A DNA stretch of 7,598 nucleotides from the NCBI GenBank assembly GCA_013696915.1, contig JACCXR010000218.1, forward strand, positions 1 through 7,598. The letters run 5' to 3'. Source of the DNA: Euzebyaceae bacterium. GTDB taxonomy: Bacteria; Actinomycetota; Nitriliruptoria; Euzebyales; Egibacteraceae. Positions 5,986-7,598 of the stretch are shown piece by piece. Both the position numbers and the translations under genes were made by a program. The notes under the pieces are model-generated. The model made no database searches and had not been told where the DNA came from. It worked only from the letters and a program-made list of their open reading frames with translations. Every line of letters begins with the position of its first letter. The stretch's first letter is position 1.

Positions 5986-6455
5986 CAGGCGGCGTACGCG
6001 GCGGCTTGTCGTTTGGCGGCCGCGACGACGGCGCCGATGTCGTCGTCGCGCAGCGCGTCGACGGGGCTGCGCTGGCCGAGGTCCGCGTTGGGGCTCGTGA
6101 GCCAGGAGGCGACGGTCAGGGTCTCCGCGAAGTGATCGAACTGCGCGATCACGTCGCCGAGGCCAGGAAGGACACGACGACCGGCGAACTGGAACGTCGG
6201 GTAGGCCAAGCGCCCTGAGCCGGTGGCGATCGCCAGAAGGTCGGCGCGCTTCGCGACCGCCTGCCGCGACACCCCCAGCAACCGGGCGACGTCCCTGGTC
6301 GCCAGGAACGGCCCGATGTGCGCATTCCAACAGGTGTCCGCGAAGGCCTGGTCGAGCAGCCCCAACAGGACCCGCACCAGGTCGTCCGGGGCATGCTGCG
6401 CGCGTTCGGCCAGCCGCGTGCGCAACGCATCGTCCCCTGCGGTCTTGACGTTCAT
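5985..6455 (-). CDS. Xre/MbcA/ParS-type antitoxin of the RES toxin
   Basis: The 156-residue protein has a helix-turn-helix at about 52-76 (TRDVARLLGVSRQAVAKRAD) and a C-terminal toxin-binding domain of the MbcA/ParS/Xre type at about 105-150, recognised from ASWLTSPNADLGQRSPVDAL and AVVAAAKRQAA. Such antitoxins cap the RES active site and repress their own operon through the HTH. The ATG at 6455 is chosen because GGAAAGGG lies six bases upstream; a TTG at 6482 would add nine residues but falls inside the palindromic promoter region. Stop and toxin start overlap as TGATG. The middle segment LAYPTFQFAGRRVLPGL suggests a helical/strand linker region also seen in actinobacterial relatives. Both genes of this module look intact. 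Confidence 0.82.
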   Translation of the reverse strand: MNVKTAGDDALRTRLAERAQHAPDDLVRVLLGLLDQAFADTCWNAHIGPFLATRDVARLLGVSRQAVAKRADLLAIATGSGRLAYPTFQFAGRRVLPGLGDVIAQFDHFAETLTVASWLTSPNADLGQRSPVDALRDDDIGAVVAAAKRQAAAYAA

Positions 6456-6474
6456 CCTCGGCCCTTTCCGCCGT

Positions 6475-6528
6475 CCTGACAACCCAGCGTACCGTCACGG
6501 ACCGTTTCGGGTTGCGTCAGTTGTCAGG
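6475..6528. promoter_or_regulatory. Inverted-repeat operator of the RES/Xre-type operon
   Basis: CCTGACAAC (6475-6483) and GTTGTCAGG (6520-6528) form a perfect 9+9 inverted repeat with 36 bases between. Inside, CAACCC (6480-6485) also pairs with GGGTTG (6509-6514). On the minus strand a TANNNT-type -10 element, TACGCT (6491-6486), lies between the arms, 30 bases before the antitoxin ATG. Two half-sites flanking the promoter suit a dimeric autorepressor such as the HTH antitoxin. The repeat is directly visible; its function is inferred. Confidence 0.55.
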
Positions 6529-6790
6529 GCAGAGCTGGGCGCGGCGGCGCGGGATGACCGGGCAAGCCGGTCCAGGCACGCACCGATGCGCGCGGACGGT
6601 CGGCGGCCGGCCGAAGGGCGCCCGTGGCGCGGCAAGGTCGCCGACAAGACCGCCGGGCACGGGAGCGGGGGCCGCGCCGAGCGGGGCCGTGAGTGCCGCT
6701 GGAAGGGGCAGGGCGGGCTGGTTGCGGTGGACGCCTACGGCCCAGGCGAGCAGCTGGGCACGGGCGAGCGGGACGGACCGGCGGTTAAGG
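6529..6790. other. Intergenic, nothing recognised
   Basis: Very GC-rich sequence between the operator and the tRNA fragment. All long open frames here give Arg/Gly/Ala-rich low-complexity translations without motifs, and I see no RNA gene or repeat. Confidence 0.4.
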
Positions 6791-6830
6791 CAAGCTCGCA
6801 ACGGGGGTTCGATTCCTCTCACCCGCTCCA
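6791..6830 (+). tRNA. 3' fragment of tRNA-Gly, likely attachment-site scar
   Basis: The stretch ends GGTTCGATTCCTCTCACC, then CGCTCCA: a T-arm with TTCGATT loop (6808-6814) and a 5-base stem including two G-U pairs, the 3' acceptor strand CACCCGC of tRNA-Gly, a T discriminator and encoded CCA (6828-6830). Resemblance to glycine tRNAs reaches back to about 6791 (CAAGCT, anticodon arm 3' side). Upstream there is no D-arm, no pairing anticodon stem and no matching GCGGGTG acceptor strand at the right distance, so this is not a complete tRNA. Integrases of integrative elements often use the 3' end of tRNA genes, leaving such a copy at the far end; this is the preferred explanation. Confidence 0.6.
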
Positions 6831-6974
6831 GCATAACCGCAGGTCAGCGTGCTGTTTCGGCTCTGCAGGGCGGCGCGTTTGGCTTCGCCCGATCACGAGG
6901 CCGACGGTGGGACCTGTCGCCGACGCGCGAGTGGGATGAGCACCCGAGTGCGTTCCCTGCGCAATGATGGAGCG

Positions 6975-7286
6975 ATGGAGATCCGCCCCGGCCTAGGTCT
7001 GGACGAAGCGGTCCTTGCAGAGTTCTGCCAGCGCCGTCAGATCCGGCGTCTGATGCTGTTCGGCTCTGCGCTGCGAGCTGACTTTCGGAGCGACAGCGAC
7101 GTTGACGTGCTGGTGGAGTTTCGCCCTGGAGCCGAGCCAGGACTGCTGCGGATCGCACAGATCGAGCTGGAGCTGGGTGAGCTCCTGGGCGGACGTGAGG
7201 TCGAGATGCGGACGTACGAGGACTTGAGCCCCTACTTCCGCGACGCCGTTCGCGAGCAAGCGACAACCCTGTATGACGCCGCTTGA
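6975..7286 (+). CDS. mntA: MNT-domain antitoxin (MntA-like nucleotidyltransferase)
   Basis: The 103-residue protein has the minimal nucleotidyltransferase signature LFGSALRADF...SDVDVLVEF: Gly30-Ser31 followed by the Asp42/Asp44 pair, with a probable third acidic residue Glu77 in VEMRT. MntA antitoxins neutralise HepT toxins by adenylylating a Tyr next to the toxin's RNase motif. Length is normal. The start at 6975 matches the usual N-terminus; GGAG at 6969-6972 is close to it. In-frame alternatives are ATG 6936 and GTG 6948, which would add 13 or 9 residues of no clear similarity. The downstream HepT reading frame begins inside this gene (14-base overlap), the usual tight arrangement, but that toxin is broken, so this antitoxin appears orphaned. 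Confidence 0.85.
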   Translation: MEIRPGLGLDEAVLAEFCQRRQIRRLMLFGSALRADFRSDSDVDVLVEFRPGAEPGLLRIAQIELELGELLGGREVEMRTYEDLSPYFRDAVREQATTLYDAA

Positions 7287-7598
7287 CGAAGTCCGCATCC
7301 GACACCTGGTCGAAGCTGCTGAGAAAGCGGTCGCCTAAGCAGCTGACCGCGCTCGCGAGGACTCGACTCGGATGAACTGCTCCAGCTTGCGCTCACCAAG
7401 CTGGTAGAGATCGTCGGCGAGGCCGCAAAGCAGGTCAGCGACGCAACCCGGGCCCAATATCCGGACGTGCTGTGGTCTGCCGCCGCTCGCATGCGGGACC
7501 GCCTCGTGCATCACTACTTCGACGTGAACCTCGATGTGCTGTGGTCCACCGTGACCGAGGACCTGCCGTCGTTGCTTGATCAGATCCCGCGACCCGAC
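7273..7598 (+). pseudogene. hepT: HepT-type HEPN toxin, disrupted by a stop and a frameshift; runs off the window
   Basis: From ATG 7273 the frame reads MTPLDEVRIRHLVEAAEKA, then VA and a TAA at codon 22 (7336-7338), where relatives usually have an aromatic residue. The frame then continues to about 7362, where one base is missing; a single C would restore EDLDSDELLQLAL. After this the sequence is a clear HepT: TKLVEIVGEAAKQV, YPDVLWSAAARMRDRLVHHYF, LWSTVTEDLPSLL. The HEPN RNase motif Rx4HxY is intact (RDRLVHHY, Arg, His and Tyr all present). No good start codon with a ribosome binding site is seen after the shift, so a full toxin cannot be made. The open frame reaches the last base of the window, so the end of the gene is not visible. 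Confidence 0.8.

Noticed and set aside
5986..6498. Extension of the RES toxin frame upstream to 6498, giving a 399-residue protein
   Set aside because: The extension is an Arg-rich antisense-like reading of the antitoxin gene; the ATG at 5985 coupled to the antitoxin stop is the natural start.
6766..6830. A complete short tRNA, since GAGCGGG (6766-6772) pairs with CCCGCTC (6822-6828)
   Set aside because: The enclosed length is about 63 bases, there is no pairing anticodon stem or D-arm, and the pairing would use up part of the CCA end.
6844..7305. Minus-strand open frame of 153 codons opposite the MNT gene
   Set aside because: The plus frame has the full nucleotidyltransferase motif; the minus frame is Ser/Arg-rich antisense without motifs.
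1..7598. CRISPR array, insertion-sequence ends or transposase
   Set aside because: No regularly spaced repeats, terminal inverted repeats with target duplications, or transposase/integrase motifs were found.

Overview
The window is very GC-rich with mostly G or C at codon third positions. Its gene families (HxlR-SCP2 regulator, RES/Xre-type pair, MNT/HepT pair, haloalkane dehalogenase-like hydrolase) fit an actinobacterium, for example Frankiales, Pseudonocardiales or relatives; I cannot name a genus. The layout is that of an accessory, decaying region: several toxin-antitoxin modules, broken genes, a tRNA fragment, and only a few intact metabolic genes. No essential housekeeping gene is visible.

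Region by region. 1-580 (minus strand): an excisionase-type HTH gene with a one-base frameshift, then a 53-residue small protein whose stop overlaps by four bases (GTGA) the start of a gene leaving the window; its 15 visible residues look like the start of a PIN-domain (VapC-like) toxin. 581-947: no intact gene, only a probable C-terminal scrap of a membrane transporter and an open but startless minus-strand stretch. 948-1604 (plus): an intact cyclase-family (kynurenine formamidase-like) hydrolase with an altered metal motif. 1665-2238 (minus): a ParA ATPase pseudogene without its P-loop and with at least three frame changes. 2482-3748 (minus): a haloalkane dehalogenase-like hydrolase followed by a TfoX N-terminal-domain protein joined by an ATGA overlap; the hydrolase carries a one-base frameshift near its C-terminus. 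It is divergent from an HxlR-SCP2 regulator (3822-4484, plus), and a clear palindrome lies between them. 4485-5298: about 800 bases with no recognised intact gene, possibly with a small remnant of a TOTE-type primase. 5299-6455 (minus): an apparently intact Xre/MbcA-like antitoxin and RES toxin overlapping at TGATG, with a 9+9 inverted repeat over the promoter. 6791-6830: the 3' part of a tRNA-Gly including CCA, a likely attachment-site scar. 6975-7598 (plus): an MNT antitoxin with its HepT toxin, the toxin broken by a stop codon and a frameshift.

The best-supported working units are the RES/Xre operon and the divergent HxlR/hydrolase-TfoX locus, probably controlled by the regulator through the shared operator. 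The recurring theme is disabled genes in a mobile-element neighbourhood. I did not find convincing evidence of a wholly new system. The least characterised items are the 53-residue partner of the putative PIN toxin and the 4485-5298 stretch. Some frameshifts could be assembly errors, but the stop codon in HepT and the missing ParA P-loop cannot be explained by single-base indels.
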